DNA of 64,000 nucleotides. Source: Roseateles aquatilis (GTDB lineage Bacteria; Pseudomonadota; Gammaproteobacteria; Burkholderiales; Burkholderiaceae_C). Location: positions 1,116,001-1,180,000 of the forward strand of contig NZ_NIOF01000001.1 in the NCBI RefSeq assembly GCF_002205645.1. Reading direction: 5' to 3'. Positions 42,482-51,805 of this stretch are shown in pieces. The first letter of the stretch is position 1; the number at the start of each line of letters is the position of its first letter. Below the pieces are notes generated by a model. It did no database searches and was not told the origin of the DNA. It saw only the letters and a list, made by a program, of their open reading frames with translations. A program made the position numbers and the translations under genes.

Positions 42482-42949
42482 ATGAAGAAGCTGCTGATTG
42501 TCACGATGGTGGCGGCCCTGGCCGCCTGCTCGACGACGAGTCCCGACGTGATCCAGCGCGGTGACGCGCAGCGCATGTCGCAGGTGCAGGACGCGACCGT
42601 GTTGTCGGTCCGTCCGGTGACGGTGGATGGCAGCCAGAGCGGCGCGGGCGCGCTGACCGGCGCGGTGGTCGGCGGCGTGGCCGGCGGCAGCGTCGGCGGG
42701 CATCGCGAAGGCCTGGTGGTCGGCGTGCTGGGCGCGGTGGCCGGCGCGGCGCTGGGCAACGCGGTCGAGCGCGGCGTGACCAAGGAGCAAGCCGTCGAAA
42801 TCCTGCTGCAACTGCGCAACGGCGAACGCCGCGCGATCGTCCAGGCGCAGGGCAACGAGAACTGGATCTCCGGCGAGCCGGTGATCATCGTTACCACCGG
42901 CGGCAAGGCCCGCGTGGTGCGCGCGCCGCAGGCGACGCGGACGAACTGA
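42482..42949 (+). CDS. SlyB-like outer membrane lipoprotein, glycine-zipper
   Basis: 155-residue lipoprotein. Signal peptide with lipobox LAAC (MKKLLIVTMVAALAAC, lipidated Cys at 16). Central glycine-zipper 2TM motif GALTGAVVGGVAGGSVGG...VLGAVAGAALGN, then a beta-rich end. Like SlyB/PcP, it likely sits in the outer membrane and helps keep the envelope intact under stress. GGAGA lies 4 nt before the ATG. Monocistronic, with its own terminator at 42971. Confidence 0.87.
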   Translation: MKKLLIVTMVAALAACSTTSPDVIQRGDAQRMSQVQDATVLSVRPVTVDGSQSGAGALTGAVVGGVAGGSVGGHREGLVVGVLGAVAGAALGNAVERGVTKEQAVEILLQLRNGERRAIVQAQGNENWISGEPVIIVTTGGKARVVRAPQATRTN

Positions 42950-42970
42950 GTCCACGGACTCGCGGACGAC

Positions 42971-43000
42971 GAAGAGGCCCTCGGGCCTCTTTCTCTTTTC
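42971..43000 (+). terminator. Rho-independent terminator of the SlyB-like gene
   Basis: GAAGAGGCCC-TC-GGGCCTCTTTC followed by a T-rich tract (TCTTTTC), 21 bp after the stop. Also lies 34 bp past the convergent regA stop and may serve both directions. Confidence 0.88.
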
Positions 43001-43033
43001 GCGATCCTGTCTCGTCGCGCGAGCGCACGACGC

Positions 43034-43615
43034 TCACTTCACCCGCTGCTTCTCCAGCTTGCGCGCCAGTGTGCGCCGGTGCATGCCCAGCCGCCGCGCG
43101 GTCTCGGAGATGTTGAAGCCCGTCGCCGCCAGCGTCTCGTGGATGTGCTCCCACTCCAGCGTCTTGATCGAGGTCGTCGCGCGGTCCGTGACCTCGACTT
43201 CCGCGTCGCCCTGCGCGCGTGAGAACGCGGCCTCGATGTCGTCGGTGTTGGCGGGTTTGGCCAGGTAGTGGCGGGCGCCCAGCTTGATCGCCTCCACCGC
43301 CGTGGCGATGCTGGCATAACCGGTCAGCACGACGATCACCATCTCCGCGTCGCGCTCGTGCAGCGTCTGCACGCAGGACAGCCCCGAGCCGCCGCCAGCC
43401 AGCTTCAGGTCGACCACGGCGTACTCCGGCGACTCCTCCGGCCCGCGCTCGTCGAGCAGCTTCTGCACCTGCTCCAGGCTGGTCGCGCGCAGCACCTCGT
43501 AGCCGCGGCGCTCGAAGGAACGCGTCAGCGTGCGCGCGAACGCATCGTCGTCCTCGACGATCAACAGCAGGCGGTCGGTATCCACGGCAAGGTCATCCGG
43601 CATCATGGGCAGCAT
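43034..43615 (-). CDS. regA: RegA/PrrA/RoxR-type redox response regulator
   Basis: 193 residues: receiver (RLLLIVEDDDAFARTLTRSF; acceptor Asp in AVVDLKLAGGGSG; VVLTGYASIATAVEAIKLGARHYLAKPA, the RegA-class signature) and a C-terminal Fis-type HTH (LAATGFNISETARRLGMHRRTLARKL). In relatives it controls terminal oxidases, carbon and nitrogen fixation in response to redox state. Start at 43615 overlaps the regB end by 23 nt; internal ATGs at 43606 and 43603 are alternatives. Last gene of the cyo-SURF1-regBA run. Confidence 0.93.
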   Translation of the reverse strand: MLPMMPDDLAVDTDRLLLIVEDDDAFARTLTRSFERRGYEVLRATSLEQVQKLLDERGPEESPEYAVVDLKLAGGGSGLSCVQTLHERDAEMVIVVLTGYASIATAVEAIKLGARHYLAKPANTDDIEAAFSRAQGDAEVEVTDRATTSIKTLEWEHIHETLAATGFNISETARRLGMHRRTLARKLEKQRVK

Positions 43616-44999
43616 TGTCAGGGAGTCCTTGCGGGGCCAGCGCGGACAGCGGCATGCGGATCTCCACCGCCGCGCCGCCGCCCTCCTCCGCCAGGCGATT
43701 GCGGGCGTGCAGGCGCCCGCCCAGCGAGCGCACCACGTTCAGGGCCAGGAACAGCCCCAGCCCGCCGCCCGCGCGCCCCTTGCTCGATTGATAGGGTTTG
43801 CCGAAGCGCTCCAGCATCTCCGGCAGGAAGCCGTCGCCGCGGTCTTCCACGCACAGCACCAGCTCGCCGTCGTCGGCGAACGCACGCAGCGACACCGGCT
43901 GACCCGGCGCGGCCTCCAGCGCGTTGTCGAGGATGTTGTCGATCATCTGCTTCAGGCCGACATCCGAGACGATGCGCACGCGCGGCAGCTCCGGATCGAC
44001 GCGGTAGTCCAGGCCGTGATGCGCCCGCGTGCCGCGCCAGTGCTCGACGAGATCGTCCAGGAAGGCCTGCAGCGTGGTCACCACCGGCGACTCGCCGCGC
44101 AGCTCGCCGGCCGACATCAGGATGCCGCTGACGATCGCCTTGCAGCGGCGCAGCTGGACCTGCATCTCCTCGATCTCCTCGCGCAGCTCCGGGTCGCCGG
44201 CGAAGGGCGCCATGCGCGACCAGTCGCCCAGGATCACCGACAGCGTCGCCAGCGGCGTGCCCAGCTCATGCGCCGCGCCGGAGGCGAGCAGGCCCATGCG
44301 GACGATGTGCTCCTCCTCCGCCGCGCGCTGGCGCAGGTCGGCCAGGCGTGCGTCGCGCTGGCGCAGGTTGCGGCCGATGCGCTGGATGAAGATCACCAGC
44401 AGCCCGGCGTTGATCGCGAAGCAGATCAGCAGGCCGCCGATGTAATGCGGCGGCAGCGACAGCCCAGCCAGGTCCGGCAGTTGCAGCGGCAGGTGCCACT
44501 GCGTCAGCGCGGTGAAGCAGCCGCCCGTCAGCGCCACCATGAACCAGATGTAGCGCGACGGCAGCAGCACCGCCCCCACCGCGATCTGCAGCAGGAACAG
44601 GAAGATGAAGGGATTGGTGACGCCGCCGCTGTAGTACAGCTGGCCGCTGAGCACCGCCACGTCCACCAGCAGGCCGGCGAAGAGCTCGGCGTTGCGCACG
44701 CTCGGCGTCCAGCGGGTGCGCAGCCAGCAGGCGACGTTGAACAGCGCCAGCACCGCCAGCAGCGACAGCATCTCCGGCAGCGGCACCGCGATGTGCAGCG
44801 CGTAATGCACCGACAGCACCGTCGCGAGCTGCCCGACCGCCGCCAGCCAGCGCATCTGCACCAGCTGCAGCAGGTTGTTGCGCCCGGCCTCCAGCGCCTG
44901 ACCCGGGCCCGGCGCCGTCAGCGCGGTGCCGCCGGCGTCGTCCAGGTAACGGCTGTCGTCGGGGTGGTCGTCGTCCGGATCGGCGGCGCTGAGCGGCAT
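43593..44999 (-). CDS. regB: RegB/PrrB/RoxS-type redox sensor histidine kinase
   Basis: 468-residue membrane kinase. About six membrane helices (50-215) include the quinone-interaction motif SGGVTNPF (124-131). H-box with H244 in SGAAHELGTPLATL; C286 in LRRCKAIVSG lies 42 residues later, where Rhodobacter RegB has its redox-active Cys. ATPase motifs DNILDNALEAAP and GGGLGLFLALNVV follow. Should autophosphorylate when the quinone pool is reduced and phosphorylate RegA. It starts 10 bp after the SURF1 stop, so it is likely co-transcribed with the oxidase. Confidence 0.93.
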   Translation of the reverse strand: MPLSAADPDDDHPDDSRYLDDAGGTALTAPGPGQALEAGRNNLLQLVQMRWLAAVGQLATVLSVHYALHIAVPLPEMLSLLAVLALFNVACWLRTRWTPSVRNAELFAGLLVDVAVLSGQLYYSGGVTNPFIFLFLLQIAVGAVLLPSRYIWFMVALTGGCFTALTQWHLPLQLPDLAGLSLPPHYIGGLLICFAINAGLLVIFIQRIGRNLRQRDARLADLRQRAAEEEHIVRMGLLASGAAHELGTPLATLSVILGDWSRMAPFAGDPELREEIEEMQVQLRRCKAIVSGILMSAGELRGESPVVTTLQAFLDDLVEHWRGTRAHHGLDYRVDPELPRVRIVSDVGLKQMIDNILDNALEAAPGQPVSLRAFADDGELVLCVEDRGDGFLPEMLERFGKPYQSSKGRAGGGLGLFLALNVVRSLGGRLHARNRLAEEGGGAAVEIRMPLSALAPQGLPDNAAHDAG

Positions 45000-45009
45000 C
45001 GTCGCGACC

Positions 45010-45765
45010 TCAGTCCCGGCCGCGACGCCGCTCGACGCGCCACAGGTACACCGCGATGCCGGCCGTCATCGCCGCCATCGCGAACCAGGTCAGCGCGTAC
45101 TGCAGGTGATGGTCGTTGAAGCGCACCACCGTCAGCCCGCCGCGCGGCCACGCGGTCTTGTCGTCGGCCGCCGAGGCATCGACGAAATACGGCGCGACCG
45201 GGCCCTCGACGATGGCCCGCGCCTTCGCGATCGCGGCCACGTCGCGCGAGTACCAGCGGTTCTCCGCCGGCACGTTCTCGCGCAGCACGCGGCCGCCCGG
45301 CTCGGTCAGGCGCAGCAGGCCGACGACGTCCACGTCGCCCTGCGCCTCCGACGCCGTCCGGGACACGCGGGTCTGGAACTCCGGCGGCACGAAGCCACGG
45401 TTCACCAGCACCCAGTCGCCCTGCGTCGTGCGCAGCGGCGTCAGCACCCAGTAGCCGGTGCCGAGCTCGGTGCTCGCGCCGACCAGCGTCTCGCGCGAAT
45501 GGTCGAAGCGACCGATCAGCTCGACCCGCCGGTACTCGTCGTCGGCCTTGTTGACCGCGGCCCAGCGCGAGGCGTCGGGCGCCCGCACCGGCGCGGCGGC
45601 CAGGCGCTGGTCGACGCGCGCGATCAGGTCGCGCTTCCACGCCAGCCGCTCCAGTTGCCAGACACCCAGCGCGACGAAGCCCGCAAACGAAAGGGCCGCG
45701 CCCAGCAGCAGCGCCCAGAAGGCACCACCGCGGCGCGGCCGCAGGTCCTGCATGGCGTCGGCCAT
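45010..45765 (-). CDS. SURF1-family oxidase assembly protein
   Basis: 251 residues with the SURF1 plan: N-terminal helix (FWALLLGAALSFAGFVALGVWQLERLAWK), a large periplasmic domain with VLTPLRTTQGDWVLVNRGFVPP and NHHLQYALTWF-type ending (FNDHHLQYALTWFAMA), and a C-terminal helix. SURF1 proteins aid haem insertion into haem-copper oxidase subunit I. Its ATG overlaps the cyoD stop by 1 nt (TGATG), placing it in the cyo operon, so the client is probably the cyo quinol oxidase. Confidence 0.92.
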   Translation of the reverse strand: MADAMQDLRPRRGGAFWALLLGAALSFAGFVALGVWQLERLAWKRDLIARVDQRLAAAPVRAPDASRWAAVNKADDEYRRVELIGRFDHSRETLVGASTELGTGYWVLTPLRTTQGDWVLVNRGFVPPEFQTRVSRTASEAQGDVDVVGLLRLTEPGGRVLRENVPAENRWYSRDVAAIAKARAIVEGPVAPYFVDASAADDKTAWPRGGLTVVRFNDHHLQYALTWFAMAAMTAGIAVYLWRVERRRGRD

Positions 45766-46175
45766 CAGGGCATGTTGCGCATGTCGTGGACCGGCATCAT
45801 GTTGGCGTTCAGGTGGAACATGACCCAGATCGAGCCCGCCAGCATGATGACCACGACCGCGATCGTGAAGATCATCGACAGCATCGACCAGCCGCCCTCG
45901 ACCTTCGAGTTCATGTGCAGGAAGTACACCATGTGCACCACCATCTGCACCGCCGCGAAGCCCAGCAGCACCAGGCCGGTGGTGCTGGACGACGGGATCA
46001 CCTTGGCCATCACCAGCCAGAACGGGATCACGGTCAGGACGACCGCCAGGATGAAGCCGATCACGTAACCCTTGACGGTGGCGTGGTAGCCCACGTCCTC
46101 GTGGTCGTCGTGGCCATGGCCGTGGTCGTCATGGCCGTGGCCATGCGAATCGTGCTTGTGGTTGTGGTCGCTCAC
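45765..46175 (-). CDS. cyoD: Cytochrome bo3 ubiquinol oxidase subunit IV
   Basis: 136 residues, three membrane helices in the C-terminal 100. The first about 27 residues are exceptionally rich in His and Asp (repeats of GHGHDDH), an extension absent from the 109-residue E. coli CyoD and likely able to bind metal ions. Overlaps cyoC by ATGA and SURF1 by 1 nt. Confidence 0.93.
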   Translation of the reverse strand: MSDHNHKHDSHGHGHDDHGHGHDDHEDVGYHATVKGYVIGFILAVVLTVIPFWLVMAKVIPSSSTTGLVLLGFAAVQMVVHMVYFLHMNSKVEGGWSMLSMIFTIAVVVIMLAGSIWVMFHLNANMMPVHDMRNMP

Positions 46176-46795
46176 GGCAGCACTCCCATCAGATAAACGA
46201 AGGTGAAGACACCGATCCAGATCACGTCCAGGAAGTGCCAGAACATCGACAGGCAGATCAGGCGGCGCTTGTTTTCCTTGGTCAGGCCCAGCTTGGCCAC
46301 CTGCACCATCAGCGTCACCAGCCAGATGCAGCCGAAGGTGACGTGCAGCCCGTGCGTACCCACCAGCGTGAAGAACGAGGACAGGAACGCGCTGCGCTGC
46401 GGACCGGCGCCCTCGTGGATCAGGTGCGCGAACTCGTAGATTTCAACGCCCAGGAAGCACAGGCCCAGGATGCCGGTCACCGCCAGCCAGCCCAGCACGC
46501 CGGCCTTGCGGCCCTTGAGCATCGCGATCATCGCGAAGCCGTAGGTGATGGAGGACAGCAGCAGGAAGCCGGTGTTGATCGCCACCAGCTGCAGGTCGAA
46601 GAGATCGGCGCCCGACGGACCGGCCGCGTAGCTGCGCCCCAGGACCGCGTACGTCGCGAACAGCGTCGCGAAGATCAGGCAGTCGCTCATCAGGTAGATC
46701 CAGAACCCGAGGAGCGTGCCGTGCTGCGGATGGTGGTCGCCGTTGTCGTAGAACACCGGCGTGCCGGTGTTGTTCGTCATGGTCGTTGCTTGCAT
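46172..46795 (-). CDS. cyoC: Cytochrome bo3 ubiquinol oxidase subunit III
   Basis: 207 residues, five membrane helices, close to E. coli CyoC (204). Family motifs: GFWIYLMSDCLIFATLFATY, the EFAHL helix, and GTHGLHVTFGCIW near the C-terminus. Start 46795 is used; ATG 46780 (MTNNTG) is also possible. Overlaps cyoD by ATGA and lies 23 bp after cyoB. Confidence 0.94.
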   Translation of the reverse strand: MQATTMTNNTGTPVFYDNGDHHPQHGTLLGFWIYLMSDCLIFATLFATYAVLGRSYAAGPSGADLFDLQLVAINTGFLLLSSITYGFAMIAMLKGRKAGVLGWLAVTGILGLCFLGVEIYEFAHLIHEGAGPQRSAFLSSFFTLVGTHGLHVTFGCIWLVTLMVQVAKLGLTKENKRRLICLSMFWHFLDVIWIGVFTFVYLMGVLP

Positions 46796-46818
46796 GTTGG
46801 ATATCGCTCGCTGCGGAT

Positions 46819-48810
46819 TCAGGCCTTCGCCAGCACCTGGGTGCGGACGTCCTCCGTGCGGCTCACTTCATCCGCGGGGATGTAGTAGTCGCGCTTGTAG
46901 TTGAAGGTGTGGACGATCGCGACGATCACCGTCACCGCGAAGGCCACGCCGGCCACCAACCACATGTGCCAGATCAGCGCGAAACCGAACAGCGTCGACA
47001 GGCCCGCCAGGATCACGCCGGCGCCGGTGTTCTTCGGCATGTGGATCGCCTTGAAGTTGGCCACCGGGCGCTGATGGCCGCGGGTCTTCATGTCGTGCCA
47101 GGCGTCATGGTCGTGCACCACCGGCGTGAACGCGAAGTTGTACTGCGGCGGGGGCGACGAGGTCGACCACTCCAGCGTGCGGCCGCCCCACGGGTCGCCG
47201 GTCACGTCGCGCAGCTGGTCGCGCTTGAGGTAGCTCACCACCAGCTGGATCAGGAAGCAGCCGATGCCGGCGGCGATCAGCAGCGCGCCGAAGGCGGCGA
47301 TCTGGAACCAGATCTGCAGCGACATGTCGTCGAAGTGGCTCATGCGGCGCGTCACGCCCATCAGGCCCAGCACGTACAGCGGCATGAAGGCCACGAAGAA
47401 GCCGATCTGCCAGAACCAGAACGAGCACTTGCCCCAGAACGGATCCAGCTTGTAGCCGAAGGCCTTGGGGAACCAGAAGGTGATGCCCGCCAGCAGGCCG
47501 AACAGCACGCCGCCGATGATCACGTTGTGGAAGTGGGCGATCAGGAACAGCGAGTTGTGCAGCACGAAGTCGGCCGGCGGCACCGCCAGCAGCACGCCCG
47601 TCATGCCGCCGATCACGAAGGTGATCATGAAGCCGATGGTCCAGTACATCGGGACCTCGAACTTGATGCGGCCGCGGTACATCGTGAACAGCCAGTTGAA
47701 GATCTTCGCCCCGGTCGGGATCGAGATGATCATCGTCGTGATGCCGAAGAACGAGTTGACGCTGGCGCCCGAGCCCATCGTGAAGAAGTGGTGCAGCCAG
47801 ACGAGGTAGGACAGGATCGTGATCACGACCGTCGCGTAGACCATCGACGCGTAGCCGAACAGCTTCTTCTGGCTGAACGTGGACACCACTTCCGAGAAGA
47901 TGCCGAAGGCCGGCAGCACCAGGATGTAGACCTCCGGGTGACCCCAGATCCAGATCAGGTTGACGTACATCATGGCGTTGCCGCCCAGGTCCGTCGTGAA
48001 GAAGTTGGTGCCGACGTAGCGGTCCATCGACAGCAGCGCCAGGGCCGCCGTCAGGATCGGGAACGAGGCCACGATCAGGATGTTCGAGCACAGCGAGGTC
48101 CACGTGAAGACCGGCATCTTCATCATGGTCATGCCCGGCGCGCGCATCTTGATGATGGTCGCGATCAGGTTGATGCCCGAGAGCGTGGTGCCCACCCCCG
48201 CGACCTGCAGCGACCAGATGTAGTAGTCGACCCCCACCCCCGGACTCGCCAGCAACCCCGACAGCGGCGGATACGCCAGCCAGCCGGTGCGCGCGAACTC
48301 GCCCACGAACAGCGAGAGCATGCACAGCACGGCGCCGCCGGTGGTCATCCAGAAGCTGAAGTTGTTCAGGAACGGGAAGGCCACGTCGCGCGCGCCGATC
48401 TGCAGCGGCACGACGTAGTTCATGAAGCCCGTGATCAGCGGCATCGCCACGAAGAAGATCATGATCACGCCGTGGGCGGTGAAGACCTGGTCGTAGTGAT
48501 GCGGGGGCAGGAAGCCCATCTGGTCGCCGAAGGCGATGGCCTGCTGGGCGCGCATCATGACCGCGTCGGCGAAGCCGCGCAGCAGCATGACCAGGCCCAG
48601 CACGATGTACATGATGCCGATCTTCTTGTGGTCGATGCTGGTCACCCAGTCGCGCCAGAAGGGGCCCCACAGCTTGAACTTCGTCATCAGCGCGAGGACG
48701 AAGAGGCCGCCCAGGGCGACGGCCGCGAAGGTGCCGATCAGGATCGGCTCGTGATAAGGAATCGCCTCGAGGGTGAGGCGCCCGAAGATGAGCTTTTGAG
48801 CGTCAATCAT
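46819..48810 (-). CDS. cyoB: Cytochrome bo3 ubiquinol oxidase subunit I
   Basis: Catalytic haem-copper subunit, 663 residues, the same length as E. coli CyoB. Reduces O2 to water with electrons from ubiquinol and pumps protons. Seen: haem b ligand region [30 protein letters not shown] with the cross-linked His-Tyr pair at Cu[11 protein letters not shown] (CuB histidines), and [13 protein letters not shown] (haem o3/b ligands). About fifteen membrane helices. It follows cyoA by 64 bp. Confidence 0.97.
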   Translation of the reverse strand: MIDAQKLIFGRLTLEAIPYHEPILIGTFAAVALGGLFVLALMTKFKLWGPFWRDWVTSIDHKKIGIMYIVLGLVMLLRGFADAVMMRAQQAIAFGDQMGFLPPHHYDQVFTAHGVIMIFFVAMPLITGFMNYVVPLQIGARDVAFPFLNNFSFWMTTGGAVLCMLSLFVGEFARTGWLAYPPLSGLLASPGVGVDYYIWSLQVAGVGTTLSGINLIATIIKMRAPGMTMMKMPVFTWTSLCSNILIVASFPILTAALALLSMDRYVGTNFFTTDLGGNAMMYVNLIWIWGHPEVYILVLPAFGIFSEVVSTFSQKKLFGYASMVYATVVITILSYLVWLHHFFTMGSGASVNSFFGITTMIISIPTGAKIFNWLFTMYRGRIKFEVPMYWTIGFMITFVIGGMTGVLLAVPPADFVLHNSLFLIAHFHNVIIGGVLFGLLAGITFWFPKAFGYKLDPFWGKCSFWFWQIGFFVAFMPLYVLGLMGVTRRMSHFDDMSLQIWFQIAAFGALLIAAGIGCFLIQLVVSYLKRDQLRDVTGDPWGGRTLEWSTSSPPPQYNFAFTPVVHDHDAWHDMKTRGHQRPVANFKAIHMPKNTGAGVILAGLSTLFGFALIWHMWLVAGVAFAVTVIVAIVHTFNYKRDYYIPADEVSRTEDVRTQVLAKA

Positions 48811-48874
48811 CTTGGATCTCGGTGGTGCTTGCGATCGCGGCGCGGCTGGTCACAGCGTGCGCCGGGGATGCCAG

Positions 48875-49951
48875 TCAGTTACGGGTGGCCGAGGCCTGCC
48901 ACTGCGAGGCGTACTGCCCGGCGTTGTCAGGCGTGCAAAGCGCGGCCACGAAGATCCGCTTCTGCTCGTTGCTCCAGGGCTTGCTGGCCAGGCCGTCGAT
49001 GGCACCCTTGCCGCCGCCGCCAGCCGCGTCGATGGCCATCATCTGGCCCATGCACATCTTGCTGCCGTCGACGCAGCGGTTCACGACCGCGTCGAACAGA
49101 CCCGGGGCCACGCTCGCGAAGCGGCGCACCGGCGCGCGCTCGGAGGGCTTCTCCAGGTCCAGGTAGAGCTCCTTGGTGAGCGCCACGCCGTCGGCCTTGT
49201 TGCGCTCGACCCAGGCGGCGAACTCGTCGTCGCTCAGGCCGTGGAACTTGAAGCGCATGTGCGAGAAGCCGTCGCCGCTGAAGTTGGCGGAGAAGCCGTC
49301 ATACACGCCGGGCTTGTTGATCACCGCGTTGAGCTGGCTCTGCATGCCGGGCATCGCGTAGATCATGCCGGCCATCGCGGGCACGTAGAACGCGTTCATC
49401 ACCGTCGACGAGCTGATCTTGAAGTGGATCGGGCGATCCACCGGCGCGGCCAGTTCGTTGACCGTCGCGATGCCTTGCTCCGGATAGATGAACAGCCACT
49501 TCCAGTCCAGCGCCACCACCTCGACCGTCATCGGCTGGACGCCGACGGGGATGGGGCGCTGCGCGTCCAGGCGCTCCAGCGGCCGGTACGGGTCCAGCTT
49601 GTGGGTGCTGATCCAGGTCATCGCGCCCAGCGCGATGATGATCAGCAGCGGCGCGCCCCAGATCACCAGTTCCAGCCGGGTCGAGTGGTCCCACTCCGGC
49701 GAGTAGGTCGCCTGGGTGTTGGCCGCGCGATAGCGGAACGCGAACACGAGCGTCAGGATGATCACCGGGACGATGATCAACAGCATCAGCAGCGTGGAGG
49801 CGACGATGAGTTGCGCCTGCTGGTTGGCGATGTCGCCCGAGGGCTTCATCACGACCAGGTTGCAGGCGGTCAGTGGCAACGCCAGCGACACGAGACCGAG
49901 ACGGGTAAAGGTCCGGGCCAGGCTTGTTTTTAGAGATGCTTTGAGGTACAT
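48875..49951 (-). CDS. cyoA: Cytochrome bo3 ubiquinol oxidase subunit II
   Basis: 358 residues. Lipoprotein signal with lipobox LTAC (Cys about 30), two membrane helices, and a periplasmic cupredoxin-like domain lacking the CuA ligands, as in quinol oxidases. Family motif VIWGAPLLIIIALGAMTWISTHKLDPYRPL is followed by VVALDWKWLFIYPEQ. The C-terminal tail (ending MMAIDAAGGGGKG...SATRN) is longer than in E. coli CyoA (315). First gene of the operon; its promoter lies in the 207-bp region shared with the divergent transporter gene. The ATG has only a weak ribosome binding site. Confidence 0.95.
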   Translation of the reverse strand: MYLKASLKTSLARTFTRLGLVSLALPLTACNLVVMKPSGDIANQQAQLIVASTLLMLLIIVPVIILTLVFAFRYRAANTQATYSPEWDHSTRLELVIWGAPLLIIIALGAMTWISTHKLDPYRPLERLDAQRPIPVGVQPMTVEVVALDWKWLFIYPEQGIATVNELAAPVDRPIHFKISSSTVMNAFYVPAMAGMIYAMPGMQSQLNAVINKPGVYDGFSANFSGDGFSHMRFKFHGLSDDEFAAWVERNKADGVALTKELYLDLEKPSERAPVRRFASVAPGLFDAVVNRCVDGSKMCMGQMMAIDAAGGGGKGAIDGLASKPWSNEQKRIFVAALCTPDNAGQYASQWQASATRN

Positions 49952-50158
49952 GGGACTTCAGCAAACCAGCAAGGCGTAGTTCACGCGGGACCCCCTTCAA
50001 GCCTTCCGGCTCCTGTGTCGCGACCCCCTTGGGGGTTTCCTCCGGAGGGAAAGCGATAAAGGGGAAAACGACACTTGTCGACCGTTGCACGCCGGGCGCA
50101 GATTTTGCCCGATAGACTCAAAACCACTATTGGACATTTTGTCCCAGGTAGGAGACGT

Positions 50159-51526
50159 ATGAACAGCAGCACCCTTTCGACATCCGGGACAGTCGGGCAG
50201 CCCCTCTCCACCGTCGGTCAGCCGTTGCCGCGCGGCAGCGGCGTGGCCACGCAGGAAGAGCAGGACGCGATCGCCCCGGGCGACATCGCGGTGGGCGTGG
50301 TGATCGGGCGCGCCTCCGAGTACTTCGACTTCTTCGTCTACGGCATCGCCTCGGTGCTGGTCTTCCCGTCGATCTTCTTCCCGCACCTGGACCGGCTGGA
50401 GGGTACCTTGTGGGCCTTCGCGCTGCTGGCATTGGCCTTTGTCGTCCGACCGATCGGTACCCTGGCGGGCATGGAGATCCAGCGGCGCTTCGGCCGCAGC
50501 GTGAAGCTGACGGTGGCGCTGTTCCTGCTGGGCGTGTCGACCTGCACGATCGCGGTGCTGCCCGGTTACAACACCTGGGGCGGTGCGGCCATCGCCCTGC
50601 TGGCGCTGTGCCGGATCGGGCAAGGCCTGGCACTGGGCGGGTCCTGGGACGGCCTGCCGTCGCTGCTGGCGCTGAACGCGCCCGAGGGCAGGCGCGGCTG
50701 GTACGCGATGCTGGGGCAGCTCGGCGCGCCGATCGGCTTCCTGATCGCCAGCGCGCTGTTCGCCTACCTGTGGGCCAGCCTGGCCACCGTCGACTTCCTG
50801 AGCTGGGGCTGGCGTTATCCGTTCTTCGCGGCGTTCGCGATCAACGTGGTGGCGCTGTTCGCGCGGCTGCGCCTGGTCGTGACCCACGAGTACGAGAAGA
50901 ACCTGGAGGAGCATGAGCTCGACCCCAGCGACACCCGCGAGCTCTTCGCGCTCCAAGGTCACAACGTGTTCATCGGCGCGTTCGCGGCGCTGGCCAGCTA
51001 CGCCCTCTTCCACATCGTCACGGTGTTCCCGCTGTCGTGGGTGATGCTGTACGGGGACCAGGGCGTGGGCCAGTTCCTGTCGGTGCAGATCGCGGGCGCG
51101 CTGCTGGCGGCGGCGGCGATGCCGATCTCCGGGATGATCGCGGACCGCATCGGCCGGCGCAGCACGCTGGGCATGCTGGCGACGACGATCGGCATCTTCA
51201 GCCTGTTCACCCCCATCCTGCTGGACAGCGGCAGCATGGGCCAGAACATCTTCATCCTGGTCGGCTTCGTCCTGCTGGGCCTGTCCTACGGCCAGTCGTC
51301 GGGCGCGGTGACGTCCAACTTCCTGCCGCGCTTCCGCTACACCGGCGCGGCGCTGACCTCGGACCTGGCCTGGCTGATCGGCGCCGCCTTCGCGCCGCTG
51401 GTGGCGTTGGGGCTCTCGGCCCACTTCGGCCTGTGGGCGGTGACCGTGTACCTGCTGTCGGGCTGCGCCTGCACGCTGGTGGCGCTGCGCACCAACCGCA
51501 TGCTCTCCATGAAAGACAAAGACTGA
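50159..51526 (+). CDS. MFS transporter, metabolite:H+ symporter (MHS) type
   Basis: 455 residues, twelve membrane helices. MHS-type features: GRASEYFDFFVYGIASVLVFP in helix 1, RPIGTLAGMEIQRRFGRSVKL in the helix 2-3 loop, RIGQGLALGGSWDG in helix 4-5, ADRIGRR in the central loop. Relatives carry citrate, shikimate, proline or dicarboxylates; the substrate is not clear here. GGAGA lies 3 nt before the ATG at 50159, after a long hydrophilic N-terminus (about 38 residues). Divergent from cyoA. Confidence 0.87.
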   Translation: MNSSTLSTSGTVGQPLSTVGQPLPRGSGVATQEEQDAIAPGDIAVGVVIGRASEYFDFFVYGIASVLVFPSIFFPHLDRLEGTLWAFALLALAFVVRPIGTLAGMEIQRRFGRSVKLTVALFLLGVSTCTIAVLPGYNTWGGAAIALLALCRIGQGLALGGSWDGLPSLLALNAPEGRRGWYAMLGQLGAPIGFLIASALFAYLWASLATVDFLSWGWRYPFFAAFAINVVALFARLRLVVTHEYEKNLEEHELDPSDTRELFALQGHNVFIGAFAALASYALFHIVTVFPLSWVMLYGDQGVGQFLSVQIAGALLAAAAMPISGMIADRIGRRSTLGMLATTIGIFSLFTPILLDSGSMGQNIFILVGFVLLGLSYGQSSGAVTSNFLPRFRYTGAALTSDLAWLIGAAFAPLVALGLSAHFGLWAVTVYLLSGCACTLVALRTNRMLSMKDKD

Positions 51527-51688
51527 CGGGCGGCGCGGCCCGGATTGCCGGCTGCGCGGGTCGATCTCGCGCCTGCGGTGCTCGCCGCACGGGCGTACGG
51601 CTCCGCGCCTCGGTGCAAGCCCGGTCCCGCTCGCTTCGGCAATCCGATACCGCGCCAGCGGCGTTGACCGCTCAAGACATCAACCTGC

Positions 51689-51720
51689 ACGGCCGATCGG
51701 GAGATCGGCCGTTTCGTTTT
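51689..51720 (+). terminator. Rho-independent terminator of the MFS gene
   Basis: ACGGCCGATC-GGGA-GATCGGCCGT followed by TTCGTTTT. It is 163 bp past the stop; the stretch between has no recognisable feature. Confidence 0.88.
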
Positions 51721-51772
51721 GGCGCACGGTGGACGGGAGCGGTCGGCGAGCGTGGCAATAACCCCACTAAAT

Positions 51773-51790
51773 TAGATAGCAAGCTACCTA
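51773..51790. promoter_or_regulatory. Probable MarR operator
   Basis: Inverted repeat TAGATAGC-AA-GCTACCTA (7 of 8 positions paired) in an AT-rich patch 16-33 bp before the marR start. MarR-family regulators usually bind such 16-20 bp palindromes over their own promoters, so this site likely controls the efflux operon. Confidence 0.7.
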
Positions 51791-51805
51791 TTTAGAATCG
51801 CGGGC

